Assembly (NCBI RefSeq): GCF_933775445.1
Contig: NC_065877.1
Coordinates: 22,878,001 to 22,942,000, forward strand
Length of the DNA stretch: 64,000 bases
Reading direction: 5' to 3'
Origin: Argentina anserina
Lineage: Eukaryota > Streptophyta > Magnoliopsida > Rosales > Rosaceae
The notes under the pieces were generated by a model. It did no database searches. It was not told the origin of the DNA and saw nothing but the letters and a program-made list of their open reading frames with translations. A program made the translations under genes and the position numbers. How positions within the stretch are numbered: position 1 is the stretch's first letter; every line of letters begins with the position of its first letter. Shown piece after piece: positions 10,918 to 22,258 of the stretch.

Positions 10918-12608
10918 ATTACAGTTCCTGGCTCAAAATGGGTCAACTTGCTACCACAAGGAAGGTTGCAACTTGCAAGGATGTGGAGACAAGATTCAAA
11001 TAACCATCGTCACCTAGGTTTGCAAGATAGCCAGGTAAAGTTACGGGTGGGGTCACTCCGCTGCCGACTTTGATTTGAGAAAATGACAGAGAAATTGCGC
11101 AAACCACCATGATAGGGAAGCTCCAACGGGAGAGGTGCATCAATTTGGGCATGTAGCACAGTCAGGCGACGTCAGATAGCGTTGAAAATACTAGGTCAGG
11201 TCAAGTCAAACCAATTATTTTGATTTTGAAGGAGGCACCCGTGAAAGAGAGAGAAGGAAAAAATGTGTTTTTGTGCAAAAATGAAAACCATAAAAGAAAA
11301 TTTTCTATTTACACTTAAAGTTTTTAAGTTTCAAAAACTTTTGTTGGGCATAACTTCTTCATAACAATCTCCAACCTAAGCGTGTCGCACATTAACTCGA
11401 GTCGACGAGTTCTAGGAAAGATGGTTCCTGACAAAACCAAACGAATAAAAAATAACGCTTTGTAATTGAACATTTCTAAGCAATTAATAGTTGATTTTAT
11501 GAAATGTAATGGATACTTTAAATTTTTTAAATATGATACAATCTGTGACATCGTATTTTACGAAACTAGGAAACATCCAAACAATTTGGGTGGCATGGAG
11601 TGAGAAAAGACTCTTGGGCAGAAGACCAATAGGGCAGTTGATGGAACTCAGTCTGGAGGCGAGTCCTATGTGTGATTTGACCTTGTTCTGTTCTCAATAA
11701 GTTAGCTATGCTAACGTGATCCTGGTTATTACTATGATTTCCATATATTAGAGACTCAGTATAAAAGTAGTTTGATTTCTTGTTCTAGGAGTCTAGCTAG
11801 CTTATTTCACACATTTTATGTTGCCCACGAGGGTAGATATGTTTTTTTTTGGAGAAAAATAGTTTCTATTAAACCGGGCCCAGAACGCTACATACATCAT
11901 AAACTATATTGTCTTGAAATATTAGCGGTGAGCCTAAGGCTACGTGGAACAGTGCAATCTATGAAAAGTAACTCTTATTATAGAATGTCACAAAAAAAAA
12001 CCTACAACTACTGAGAATAAACCATACATTCCAATAAAATCCCTATAAAAAATATCACTAAATATTTTATTGCCCGAAGAGTTTAGGTGACACGCCAAAG
12101 AATATAAGCGATATTCTTGCCCTTACGAGTAGGGCTGACCTTTCTTACAAAAGAAATTGGGAGAGTAACAAGTGGACCAGGCTTCTTTGACAGCTTTGAA
12201 GTCTTGTTTCTACTCCCCAAACATCGACCTCTATTCTTTTATTTTAAGGATATGATCGGCTCTTCAAGCTCCTCCTCAGTTAATCCTCTTGAAGGGTGGG
12301 TTTGAATTTTTCGGGTGAGCTCAACAAAATCCAACTGATTGCTTTCCTCACCCCAGCACAGTTGGGGTCGGCCTAGCAGTCCCTTCAAGCTCAGAGGTGA
12401 GCCCATCATGCTCAAACACCGGCTCGTTTGGTTTAAAGAGAATTAATGGACCAAATAATTTTTTTTTATTGATAATCTTGCGCTCCAAAAATTGTCACGC
12501 TGATAGATAAATAACAATTAACATTAATCTAGCTTATACTCTATCGATGGAGCTCTCGAAAATGATGATCAAATTGGATAATGGGATCATAACACTGTAT
12601 ATACGTAT
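10918..12608. other. Intergenic sequence with a possible LINE tail
   Basis: No gene supported. At 11840-11880 a T-run followed by ggagaaaaatagtttctatt resembles the minus-strand 3' end of an L1-type LINE (its poly(A) tail read from the other strand). No target duplication could be paired with it, so the extent is unknown. The remainder is AT-rich with only short chance frames. Confidence 0.35.
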
Positions 12609-13306
12609 CTAAAAGAAGAATCCCATTACAACGGACAACAAGCACAAAACAAAACCAGTTCGAACGGCAGGGGAAGAAGAGTTCGGCGACTCTGCAGTCA
12701 CCCCCGGCGTGGTGGTAGCAGTGGTAGATGGAGGTGGTGCAGTAGTTGAGGTTCCGGGTGTCGTGGCGGATGATGAGACGGTGATTGCGAGCTTCTGGCC
12801 GGACTGGCAGTGGCTACCGACAGTGCAGATGTAGTAGTGGTCACCAGCGGAGGTGAGACTGACGTTGGCCGGGCCGGTGGTGATGGTGCTGCCGATTTCG
12901 TTGTCGTCGCTGCAAGAGTCGAACGATGCTTTGGGCACTTCAACAACGTCGTGTGCGTTGGTTGCGAAGTTGAAAACTGAGATTGATAGTCAAGAACAGA
13001 GTGTAAGTTTATTTAGTTGATCATGAGTTAATTGACCAACAATAAGAAGAAGATGGAGATGGTGATGATAAATTAGGTGAAATGAACAAGCTAGCTAGAT
13101 ATATCATATATCGGAAACTTACTCAGAGAATCACCAATTACGAATGTCTGACTAGCCGCCCAAGTAACATACTGTTGTGCACCGTTCTGTGGTACGTTCC
13201 AGCCTGCGGTATCTCCCACCACATGCGCCGTCTGTGCCGCCACATTCTGTAAAAACACAGCTGCAACTAACCCGAAAACAACCATCATCTTCATTTGGCT
13301 CTCCAT
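12609..13306 (-). CDS. Stellacyanin-like blue copper protein (phytocyanin)
   Basis: Exon 1 is 13306-13123 (donor GTAAGT) and exon 2 is 12976-12609 (acceptor ATCTCAG), giving 183 residues. A signal peptide occupies about residues 1-24, followed by a phytocyanin fold (about 26-128). All four type-1 copper ligands are visible: His70 (NAHDVV), Cys112 and His117 (YICTVGSHC) and Gln122 (SGQKL). Gln in the fourth position marks stellacyanins rather than uclacyanins or plantacyanins, which use Met. Cys83 and Cys118 would form the fold's disulphide. Next comes a Pro/Ser/Thr-rich stretch suited to arabinogalactan glycosylation, then a hydrophobic tail (about 165-183) typical of GPI-anchor signals. The predicted location is the outer face of the plasma membrane. 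The family binds copper and is linked to cell-wall redox chemistry, but its substrates are unknown. A frameshifted paralogue lies 10 kb away at 1036-2592. Confidence 0.9.
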
Positions 13307-14019
13307 CTCGATCTCTTTAGCTTCTGCTCTTGATCTATTTGCCTCGTGTTCTCTTGAAATGGTATGTATAAGAGAACAACTAGCGTCTGATGATCAGAAG
13401 ATATGTTCCAAAGAAATATTTTGATGCCTATAAATAGGGCTGGCATGAAGTGAGAAAAGACTTAAAGGGTGGAAGACCTTTGAAATGTTAAACGCGGGGA
13501 AGCCTTGAAAATAAACACATGCCTTGCCTTGTACGTTGTACGTTCCGACTTGTTCTTCATATGTGAACGCCTGTTAATTGTATAGGTCAAGAAGTGATGT
13601 GATAAGTTGTTCGAGTCCAACGTGTGGAACCAAAAGCGAAATGAAATGGCAAGTTCCGACCGTTATCTTCTGCAAGGTGTGGGACTGTGGAAATGGCCAT
13701 AATGTTGAATTGCCCATGCTTGGTTGACTATACCTACTCTCCACTTTTCGTTGAGAAACTACACCTACTCTATCTGTCTTTTATCTTAATTGGACTAATA
13801 CCTACTCTTTGGAGGGAGACATTGATGCAAATCATGTAAGTAGTTTGGTTTCGTTTCGAGTATAACCTTAGAATTATGTAAGAACTCTGACTTCTTGCTC
13901 CATTGGGATTTGGTTGTCAATAATTTGTTTTCTTTCTTTTTTAATGCAAATTTGGTGGCTCATACTGCACATTGCTAATTTTCCCGTAGAATTTAGTGAT
14001 TTCAGTTTTACATCCAAAC
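13307..14019. other. Promoter side of the stellacyanin-like gene and intergenic sequence
   Basis: Upstream leader of the minus-strand gene, then AT-rich sequence. The first ~250 bp resemble the region upstream of the paralogous gene (2600-2850: tgatgtctgatgag/aaggcatggcc-type words), showing that the duplication included upstream sequence. Nothing else is supported. Confidence 0.4.
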
Positions 14020-14142
14020 CAATTTTTTTTATTTAATAGGGCAAACTGCCCTTAATTTATTGAAATCAAACTAACAAAGGAGGTGGACAAAAAACCTGAC
14101 CTTCTATGTCTGAAAACTCAAACAAAGACGATAAACAAAAGC

Positions 14143-17100
14143 TTAATCCAGCATGTGTACACCCACCCATGCAAAACTATATATATAAAAAAAACTCATA
14201 GCAAATAGCAAACCCTCAGGCAAGAAACCTTTAATTAAATGACGGGATGAAGCTGGTAGCATTGACAGACAGTTGTGAGATACCAAAAATAGAGAAAATA
14301 GACATATCGTGAAGCTTCTTGTAAGGATGAAAAGAATGCATAGTAGACTCTTTGAACAATTCCAAAAGATGACGTTGGGCTTCCAACACATTAAAAATCT
14401 TACATTCGAAACGCACCAGATTCCTAGTGATCCAAAAAAAACCAAATTAGATTACAGGAGACTAGAAACTAAAGTCGACGTTTAGGTTTTGGGAACGCTG
14501 AAACACCAACACCATTAAACACTTCATCAAGGGTACCCCAAGGCGAGAATGAATGAGAAAATAGAAGGCAAACCCATTTTCATAAAGCCACAGTTTTAGA
14601 ACAATGCAAAAGAAGATGTATACCCGATTCCGCATGACTTCCAGAAAAATAGCAACGAGATGGAAGTGAAAAACCTCGCCGTTATAAAACATCATCAGTT
14701 AGTAAACGCCCATGAAGAGCCTTTCAAACAATAAGAGTTTTGCGGGGTTGAATTGCTTTACTCCATATCACTTTATCCCAGTCTTTATGCTCACCATGAT
14801 TTGAGAAGAAAACAAAAGCTTCTTTTGCTGTCAGAATTCTTGATGAGGAGTGCGGCCATAAAAGAAAGTCAGATGTGTCTGCATCAGGCAGAGCAATGCG
14901 CTCAATTTTTTCTGTTGCTTGAGGGAATGAAAAAATAAAATCTGCTGGGAGAACCCAATAAGAATCAACAATAACATCATTCACCTTAGCATGAAGTGAA
15001 ATATAGCCACTTATTCCAACACTAGTAGTAAGAGGCTCACCCAACCAATTATCTTTCCAAAAAGATATCCTCTTACCATCACCAACACTCAAATGCAAAG
15101 AATTTAAAAACATTTGCCAAACTTTTTTGAGACCCAACCAGACTGAAAATCTCTTGTAAGACTTTATAGGTTGGAAATCATCTTTCAAAAAACGAGCTCT
15201 AAGAAAAATAGAGGCTGGAGAGGAAGAAGATAGCATCTCCCAACATCTCTTTATTAGAAGAGCACGATTAGTCTCAAATAGATCACGTAACCCTAAGCCT
15301 CATTCCTCTTTAGGTTTACAACAGTGACGCCAAGCAACAAGAGGCATGCCTATTTTCGAAGAATCTCTAGTCCAAAAAAAAATTCCTGACCAAGATTGAA
15401 GGTCATGAAATAAACCAGCCGGCCCCTCATATATCTGAAAACTATAAACTAAAATGCGTTTAATCACTGATTGAATAAGTTGTAGCCTACCCGCTTGCGA
15501 CAACAGATAACCTTTCCAAGATGACAACTTGCATCTCACTCTATTTGCAATGTCCTGGAAATACACCCTCTTAGGACGTCTCTGGAAAATCGAAACCCCA
15601 AGGTATGTGAATGGAAGTGACCCCTGCTTGACACCCAAAATTTTCCGGATAACAAAGCGTCTACGGTGAGCATATTTCTCAAGAAACACCAGCTATTTAG
15701 ATTTATTGACTCTTTGCCCTAAATTCAAGCTATATTCCTCCATAAACTTCATTAGATTATTCAAAGATCTTTTGGTACCCCGCATAAAAACCATAATGTC
15801 ATCTGCAAATAGAACATGCGAGGGTGGAGTAATACCAAGAGGAGCTGACAGTAAATCAATAAATCCATCCTCAGCCAGCTTAATGAGACCTATACTTAAA
15901 ACCTCTTCCGCAAGACAAAAGAGAATAGGTGACAAAGGATCTCCTTGACGAACACCACGAGAACAAGGAAAAAACCCTTTCATCTCACCATTAACTAAAA
16001 TTGATAAGTGTTCAGACTCCAAAATTGCTTTAATCCAGTCACAAAAAGGATCTAAAAAAAAAAATCAAAAACCTTCAAAACCCAAAGTAAGAAACCCCAA
16101 TCAAGCGTGTCAAATGCCTTTTGCACATCAAACTTAATTGCAATGTTATCGCCCTTATAATTACGATGCAGGAGGTTAATGCATTCTGAAGTCAATATAA
16201 TGGGGTCTGCAATACTTCCCAAACGGTCAGTTAAAATCTTTGTGATAAGCTTGAAAATAAAATTCGCCATAGCAATAGGACGCAACTGCGTTACAGTGTC
16301 TGCTCCAAGGACTTTAGGAATCAATATCATTAAATTGGAATTGAAGTGGGGGAGAATGTATCTAGTATTGAAAAAACTCTGAACAACTTGGACTACCTCT
16401 GCACCAACAACTGACCAACACTTCATAAAAAAAATTCCACCAAAACCATATAGACCATGAGAACTATTATGATCCATAGAACACATAGTCTGAAATATTT
16501 CCTCAGATGTGGGAATGGCTGTTAACATAGCATTATACTCAGTAGTCACGAGATTAGGAATTACTTGAGAAACTAGACCAGTGTCTCTTACAAAAGAATC
16601 TGCTGTGAAGATGTCATTGAAATAATTTAACACATGATCACTAATCTCTTTTGGGTCATCAATAATACTGTTTCCATCTCTCATAGATGATAATGAATGT
16701 TTAAGATGCCGGACTTTAACTATTGCATGGAAGAAAGAAGAGTTTCGGTCACCTTCAGTAAGCCATTTTATCCTTGATTTATCACATAAAAATTTCTCTT
16801 GAAGCAAAAGAGCCTCATGAACTTGAGCACTGACAACACTCTCCTTGGAAAGCAAGTCATCAGAAGGATCAAACTAGCAATTTCCCGCTGAATTATATAC
16901 AAATCATCAAATGACTTCTCCACCATTATGTTTACATCCCCAAACTCAGCTTTATTCCAAACCCGAATCTGTTGTTTAAGAGTCTGCAGTTTGGAAGCCA
17001 AAACAAACATTGGATTACCATAGAAATGAAAACTCTGCCAAACCTTCTTCACCAAAGAAAGAAAACTTGGATGATCTAGCCACATGCGATGGAACCGAAA

Positions 17101-17586
17101 TAGTGATATTTGGTTAGGTATAAGCTTTGAAAAGGACACTAAAAGAGGACAATGATATGAGGGAAAATGAGGAAAAGTAGTGCACTCCAAATTGCGCCAA
17201 ACATCCATCCAAGAGAAATTGCTAAGACACCGATCAACCCTCATTTCAACACTTGCACCAATACCCCTTCTATTTGTCCAGGTATAAGGCAATCCTTTAG
17301 TAGGAAGATGAACCAACTCATAATTAGTTGACATGTCCTGAAAGTCTGAACATGAAACGACATTGGGAAGAATTCCACCTCGTTTTTCATGAGCACCCAA
17401 GACACAATTAAAGTCACCCAACACTATCCAGGGTCCCTGAACAAATGCATTTTTAACATGAAGCAGATCATTCCAAAGCCAGCAACGCTCTGTTACCATA
17501 GTTCTTGCATAAACCCAAGTCAAAATACAATTAACATTCTCCAAACCGCAAGAAATTATGAGCTGCTGGTCTATAGCTAGTAACAC
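14143..17586 (-). pseudogene. LINE ORF2 (endonuclease / reverse transcriptase), broken
   Basis: Fragments in order: 17586-16768 holds the endonuclease domain (GDFNCVLGAHEKRGG), without its N-terminus. 16855-16052 holds the start of the reverse transcriptase. 16022-15693 holds the RT core with GVRQGDPLSPILF and the catalytic FADD box. 15689-15300 holds the thumb (LLSQAGRLQLIQSV). 15236-14724 holds the zf-RVT region (GDGKRISFWKDNWLG). 14445-14143 holds the C-terminal remainder. The endonuclease box that normally reads SDH reads SYH here, so an essential Asp is lost besides the frame breaks. The RT Asp pair is still present. In an active element this enzyme nicks DNA and primes reverse transcription from the nick; this copy cannot. 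Confidence 0.8.
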
Positions 17587-17822
17587 AGTAGGTTGAATAG
17601 CTTGATCACATAAGAGCTAGATATTTGGAGGTTGGTCCCCCCTGTCATTCACAGCTGCTAGAAACATCTTTAAAGAATGTCAAAAGGAAGATTTAAGTGA
17701 ACTTAAATTAATAAAAGGTTCAGAAATATCAATAATAGCAGGTTTGTATTTGCGAACCATCCTACTCAAGACTCGATGAGTGGGAGCGTTGCCCATACCC
17801 CGAGCATTCCAAAAAATGATCT

Positions 17823-19070
17823 TCATAGGTTGAGGCGTGAGGTGGGAAAAAGAAAAAAAGTAGGGTAACGGTCCAATGCTTGTTCTTGTAGTAAATTCTC
17901 ACGCATTTTTTTTTGCTTCTTTTGTTGGGATCTAGAAAGAACAACAGTCATACCATCCTCCGGCTCACGAACCACAGTTGCATTGTCCTCTGTCCTCGTT
18001 GAGGGGGTGGGGAATAAGCCCTCAACATCATCTAAAGCCTCATTGGTAACCACCATTGAGTTCTCTACATCAAGGGTCTGAGCATTTGGTCCCTGGAACA
18101 CTTGGTCTGCCAATTGCTCAATTAATTCATTAGCAGCCCCCACAATAGCCTCATGAGCTAGAGTGACAAATAGATTTTCACTAGAAGTATGAGTACATGG
18201 CCTTGGAACCGAAGCTCTATCATCTGGAGTACTAGCTCTCCTATTGTATTTAATAGTTCTCCCTTCATCAATGTCTCTCCCATTGTCTTCAATAGTTCTC
18301 TCTTCATCAATGTCTCTCGACTCAAAATTCATCCCTTGATCAACTTCTGCTATCACTGTACATGTTTCTGTATGTGATGGTACCGTACCATTAATTTCAG
18401 TTGGACTAACTGATGGTTGAGTCTCTATACTTTGATCATTTGAAACCTTCTCTTTTACTCTGTATTCTTGTCGGACCTTCGGTTTCAAAATCGGCTTCTC
18501 AGAATGACGAGGCTTTGGATCACCTTGTAATTGTCTACAACGATCGGCCATATGCCCAACCATACCACAATGAGTGCATATATTCTCATAAACAATCTCA
18601 ATAGGAAAACAATGTGCCTCACGCTCGACCATGAGCGAAGACGGCAGTTCGTTTGCAAGATCAACATCTACTAGCATACGAGCATAGTAACCGAACTCAC
18701 ACTCCTTGGTAGCCTTGTCCAACTGCAAGGGCGTACCCACTCCACGAGCAATGTCCATGAGATGTTGAGGATGCCAGTAATCTTGGCTCAAACCATACAT
18801 CCTGACCCAAAGTTTGGCATGTGTTTGTGGAATGACATCCTCCGGGACAAAGTCAAGTTTCCATTGCGACAATTGGAAGAGACAATCGGGTAGAGTGCAT
18901 ATACCACCCACCCCCAAACTCTGCGTAAATCATCCTCAGTGCCGAAGTGAATATCAAAGTAGCCATTCCCGAGTGGAACTAAACGTCATGGCACTGGTGG
19001 CTTCCATAAATCGGCAAGTAAACCCTTGAGAATAGATGTATCAACAATGAATGAAGTAACTCAAATACTT
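17823..19070 (-). pseudogene. LINE ORF1 (DUF4283 / zinc-knuckle protein), 5' part frameshifted
   Basis: The main open part is 18917-17823 (364 codons). It contains the second half of a DUF4283-like domain (QTHAKLWVRMYGL...YW), a linker, and one CCHC zinc knuckle (CTHCGMVGHMADRC), then a long acidic, low-complexity tail with a tandem duplication (RDIDEERTIEDN / RDIDEGRTIKYN). Upstream, 18917 to about 19070 continues the domain in another frame (ILKGLLADLWKPP), so the natural start has been cut off by a frameshift. In plant L1 elements this protein coats the RNA. Confidence 0.7.
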
Positions 19071-19387
19071 ATGAGTCCACAAGCAAGATCTCGTTTTCTG
19101 ATTTTGATCCCTGCTTCTACTTGTGCCTCAGCTTCAATCAAACTAATTCATGTGACTTGTAGAGTTTCTAATGGGAGATTGGTTACTAATAACAGAGAAA
19201 AGGCAGGAGGAAAAAAAGAGTGTTGCGCATTGCTGGAATGGTATTAGAAAACAGTCGGTTATTAGATCTTCATCTAATGTACAATAAATGATAATGTAAA
19301 ACTAGAAACTGAATTGGCTATACATGGAGGTGTTACAATTGTTCACGTAAGAACTAGAACCACTTCAAATGTTCAACACTTCAATTG

Positions 19388-21101
19388 CTATGAAGATAAT
19401 ATTAGAAGCAGAACAGCAGCACAACTTGTGAAAACCCAGGTATGCGAAGATTGAAACCAACCTCGAAATCCCATGCCCTGTAAACAAACATGTAACACGA
19501 ATGAGAGGCAAAAGTAGAACATGTATGACAATTAAATTAATCATGATCATATATATGATTGTAACTTTCATACAGATGCATACCTTGTAATTAAGAAGAG
19601 ATGAGGATGCTGCATTTGGTGCAACAAGTCCAGTGAACCCAATGTCATACGAAATGCTCCCATCTGCTTTGAACAATCCGAAGTTCCTCTCGGACGTTGG
19701 CCCCGGTTTCAAGTTCTCATTGAACAAAGCAAAAATATAAGCTTTCACCACCATCTTTGGCCTATGAGGAGTTCCCTTCTTCTTGGCCAGTCTTTTCTTC
19801 AAATTCAAGTTGTATGTCCTGGCATTTTTTGCATCTGCTCCTGCTTCATCTTGGTCCCCTTTAGACGCCCAACCAGTTTCGGATACGATGACTTCCATCT
19901 TGTCATATCCAGCCTTCTCCAAAGCAAAATAAGATGCATCAACCATGGCATCAAACATGTTGTCATAATGGAGATTAGTCTTTGTGTCTAGGATCCCAGG
20001 ATTTGACTTGAATATAGCATAGTTGAGGTTAATGTGCTCAGGGTCACTCTTATAAGCCAGAAATGGATATGCGTTTATGTAAAACGGAGATTTAATCTGG
20101 GAAAAGAACTCGAGAAGTGGCTTCATGAAACCAGCAACATCTTCTCTGAAAATGCAAGCAGATGGTGGGTAAGAATTGGCAAAAACAGCTTCAGAATGTG
20201 GACTTGAGACCTCAATGCTGCTGGCCAAACCAAGCTGGCTAAGAGCACCATAGACATTCTTTACTGCAGGCAACAAGACTTCCCAGAGTACCACATCAGT
20301 GCCTCCCAAGATTTCATTTCCGACTGCTATTCCGGAAATGTGAGTCCCTGGTAGGTATGGCTGGACCTTCTCTTTGATCCAAGTCGTGGCGCGATCCTCA
20401 CCTAGGGCTATTTCCTTGAGAAATTCATTGCCAAGTCCAACTACTATTTCGATTCCTGATCCCTTGAAGGCGGTGAGGACTTCAGGTGCAGCATCATATA
20501 TTCGGATGTTCTTGATCTTTGCTGCTTTGAGAAGTGTCACCACACTATGAGGTGATGGAATGTTGTCTGCTATTCTGCCATAGTTTACTCCATATGTCCC
20601 AATAAACGTTGCATCAACTGATCACAGACAGAAAACTGCCATTAGCCAAATGGTAACCATCCAAATCTAAAATTACCAAGTTCTCCATTTGCAGGTGATT
20701 GAAATCCTTACATAAAATTTCTCAAGTTTTAAACTTGCAAAGGAGTTTTAACATGACAAAGTTAGCAATGAATAATGTAGACTTTCCAGATATGTAACAT
20801 GGTAAGTTGAGGGCTCAACAACGTAGACCATACTTTTTTGACAATTTTTTTACCTAAGCACTGGTCTAGATCCACACATAATATGAGCGTTACAATGTTG
20901 AGAAAATTTTAAAGAGGTTACGCACAAATCAATGGTACAGGGAATTAAACAAGATCTCCACTGCACTTACTTTGTATTGTAACACATAACCAAGTTAGAA
21001 TACTAAATTTCAAATAGTTGAAGAGGAAGTCACATACCATTGAGAATTGTACTGATGGTGAAGAGAAGAAGAAATCCGAGGAAAGAAGATGAGCACCCCA
21101 T
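19388..21101 (-). CDS. Glucan endo-1,3-beta-glucosidase (GH17), probably GPI-anchored
   Basis: Three exons: 21101-21038 (signal peptide), 20617-19584 (catalytic domain) and 19477-19388 (C-terminal tail). All have GT/AG borders and join in frame to 395 residues. The short first exon splits codon 22, typical for this family. GH17 features are the N-terminal GTYGVNYGRIADN, the proton-donor Glu123 in AVGNEI, and the nucleophile Glu268 in VSETGWAS. Exon 3 adds a basic stretch and a hydrophobic end (FTSCAAVLLLILSS), resembling a GPI-anchor signal. The enzyme hydrolyses beta-1,3-glucan (callose), and related proteins act in the wall, at plasmodesmata or in defence. Sequence type is closest to the group named glucan endo-1,3-beta-glucosidase 11/14. 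If exon 3 were retained as intron, the second exon would read on into a different tail. I prefer the spliced form because it gives the expected C-terminus. Confidence 0.88.
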
Positions 21102-22258
21102 TTGTCGTTTGGGAATATTTACGATGAAAGAGTATCCCTTTTGTAGAAATATTGAAGTAATTGAAGTAACAGGACCTAACAATGAAATTTCTGTAACCCA
21201 ACAACGTTGGTAACCTCAACCGCCAAACTACCATTAACCTAAACCTGGGGATGATGCAATTCTTTTGCTTCAGGCATGCCATAGTGCCCTAGATTCTTAG
21301 CTTTCCCTATAATTATGATTCCATGAACAAGTATATTAGATATTCTCAGGCTTGGCCTTAATACAAAGATGACCATGTCTTTGTGGCCTAGGAATAGAAT
21401 CGATTCTTACTTTGCTCTTACTTTTACACGTCTCTCTCAAAAGTATACCTTCCCAACTTCCTTCTAGTGTTTCCCTTTGGCCATTTTTCTGAAAAGGATC
21501 CTTTCTCCTCTTTTGTTTCATGGTTTGGACAGTACGTGATCTATACCTTTCGTGCGAAAGGAGAATACTAGAACCCAGTATAAAACCCAAGAAAAAGAAC
21601 TGAAACTAGAACACAAATTAGCTTTATAATAGGAGCACCTGATATTGTGACCGTCATATACTTCTGCGGATATGAGTTTCAACTTTCAGGTGCATAGAAC
21701 TTTAAACACTACACAGAACACTGGCTAACAATTTTTGCAAGGTTAAATTCAGGGCCTGTGCAAGTTCTATCAAAGCACAACACAAAACTATGTTAAAGAA
21801 TCTTTAACATAGTTGTCACTTGTCACCCATATTCTTCAGTAATTCTGACAAAGCTACGACTGAAAATAACCATCATCAACAAAAAGCAACACAAGAAACT
21901 ACTAAACATCAGTTAACATTAACAAAGTAAAAAACGAAGTCCATGACAAAAGACAAAAGCACCAACCTAATAAGCAATCTCTTATGTTCTAAATTCAAAG
22001 CTCATCTGCAGAGCATAAGGCTGCAGAATCTGCCTGTACGACCTATCTACCAGAGATTACAGGTTGGTTACCTACATACAATTAAATCTAACATCAACGT
22101 TGCAATTATCCACAAGTCCCAGAGTTACTGAATAGGAGCAAAAAGTTCAACATAGACTAAGAGCCTGACCACAGAAAAAGGTAAATCAGTCCATTTCACA
22201 AGATCACTGGAAAGGTAGTACAGTATATTCAGCAGCTCAAGGGAAAGGATTATGGACA
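21102..22258. other. Intergenic sequence between the glucanase and MBD genes
   Basis: Contains the glucanase promoter (left) and the MBD gene's 3' flank (right), since both genes are on the minus strand. The open frame at 21336-21590 (minus) is basic and low in information. I see no gene or repeat of note. Confidence 0.45.

Larger units (their letters stand above)
14020..19250 (-). mobile_element. L1-type LINE retrotransposon, nearly full length but decayed
   Basis: On the minus strand the order is ORF1 (DUF4283-type RNA-binding protein with one zinc knuckle), ORF2 (endonuclease, reverse transcriptase, zf-RVT zinc-binding domain), and a short A-rich tail at about 14035-14020. This is the layout of plant L1 elements. 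Many frameshifts and stops separate the pieces. Both boundaries are approximate because I could not find a pair of target-site duplications. The 5' end is placed where ORF1-like coding fades, near 19.25 kb. Confidence 0.8.

Noticed and set aside
10657..11073. Open frames over the GC-rich right end of Harbinger element A
   Set aside because: They run across the element terminus into flanking DNA, are low in complexity and overlap on several frames. No family features.
19365..20543. A long minus-strand frame taken as a complete single-exon glucanase
   Set aside because: It begins at a GTG inside the catalytic domain, without the signal peptide and GTYGVNYGR segment, and runs into intron sequence at its end. 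The three-exon model restores both.
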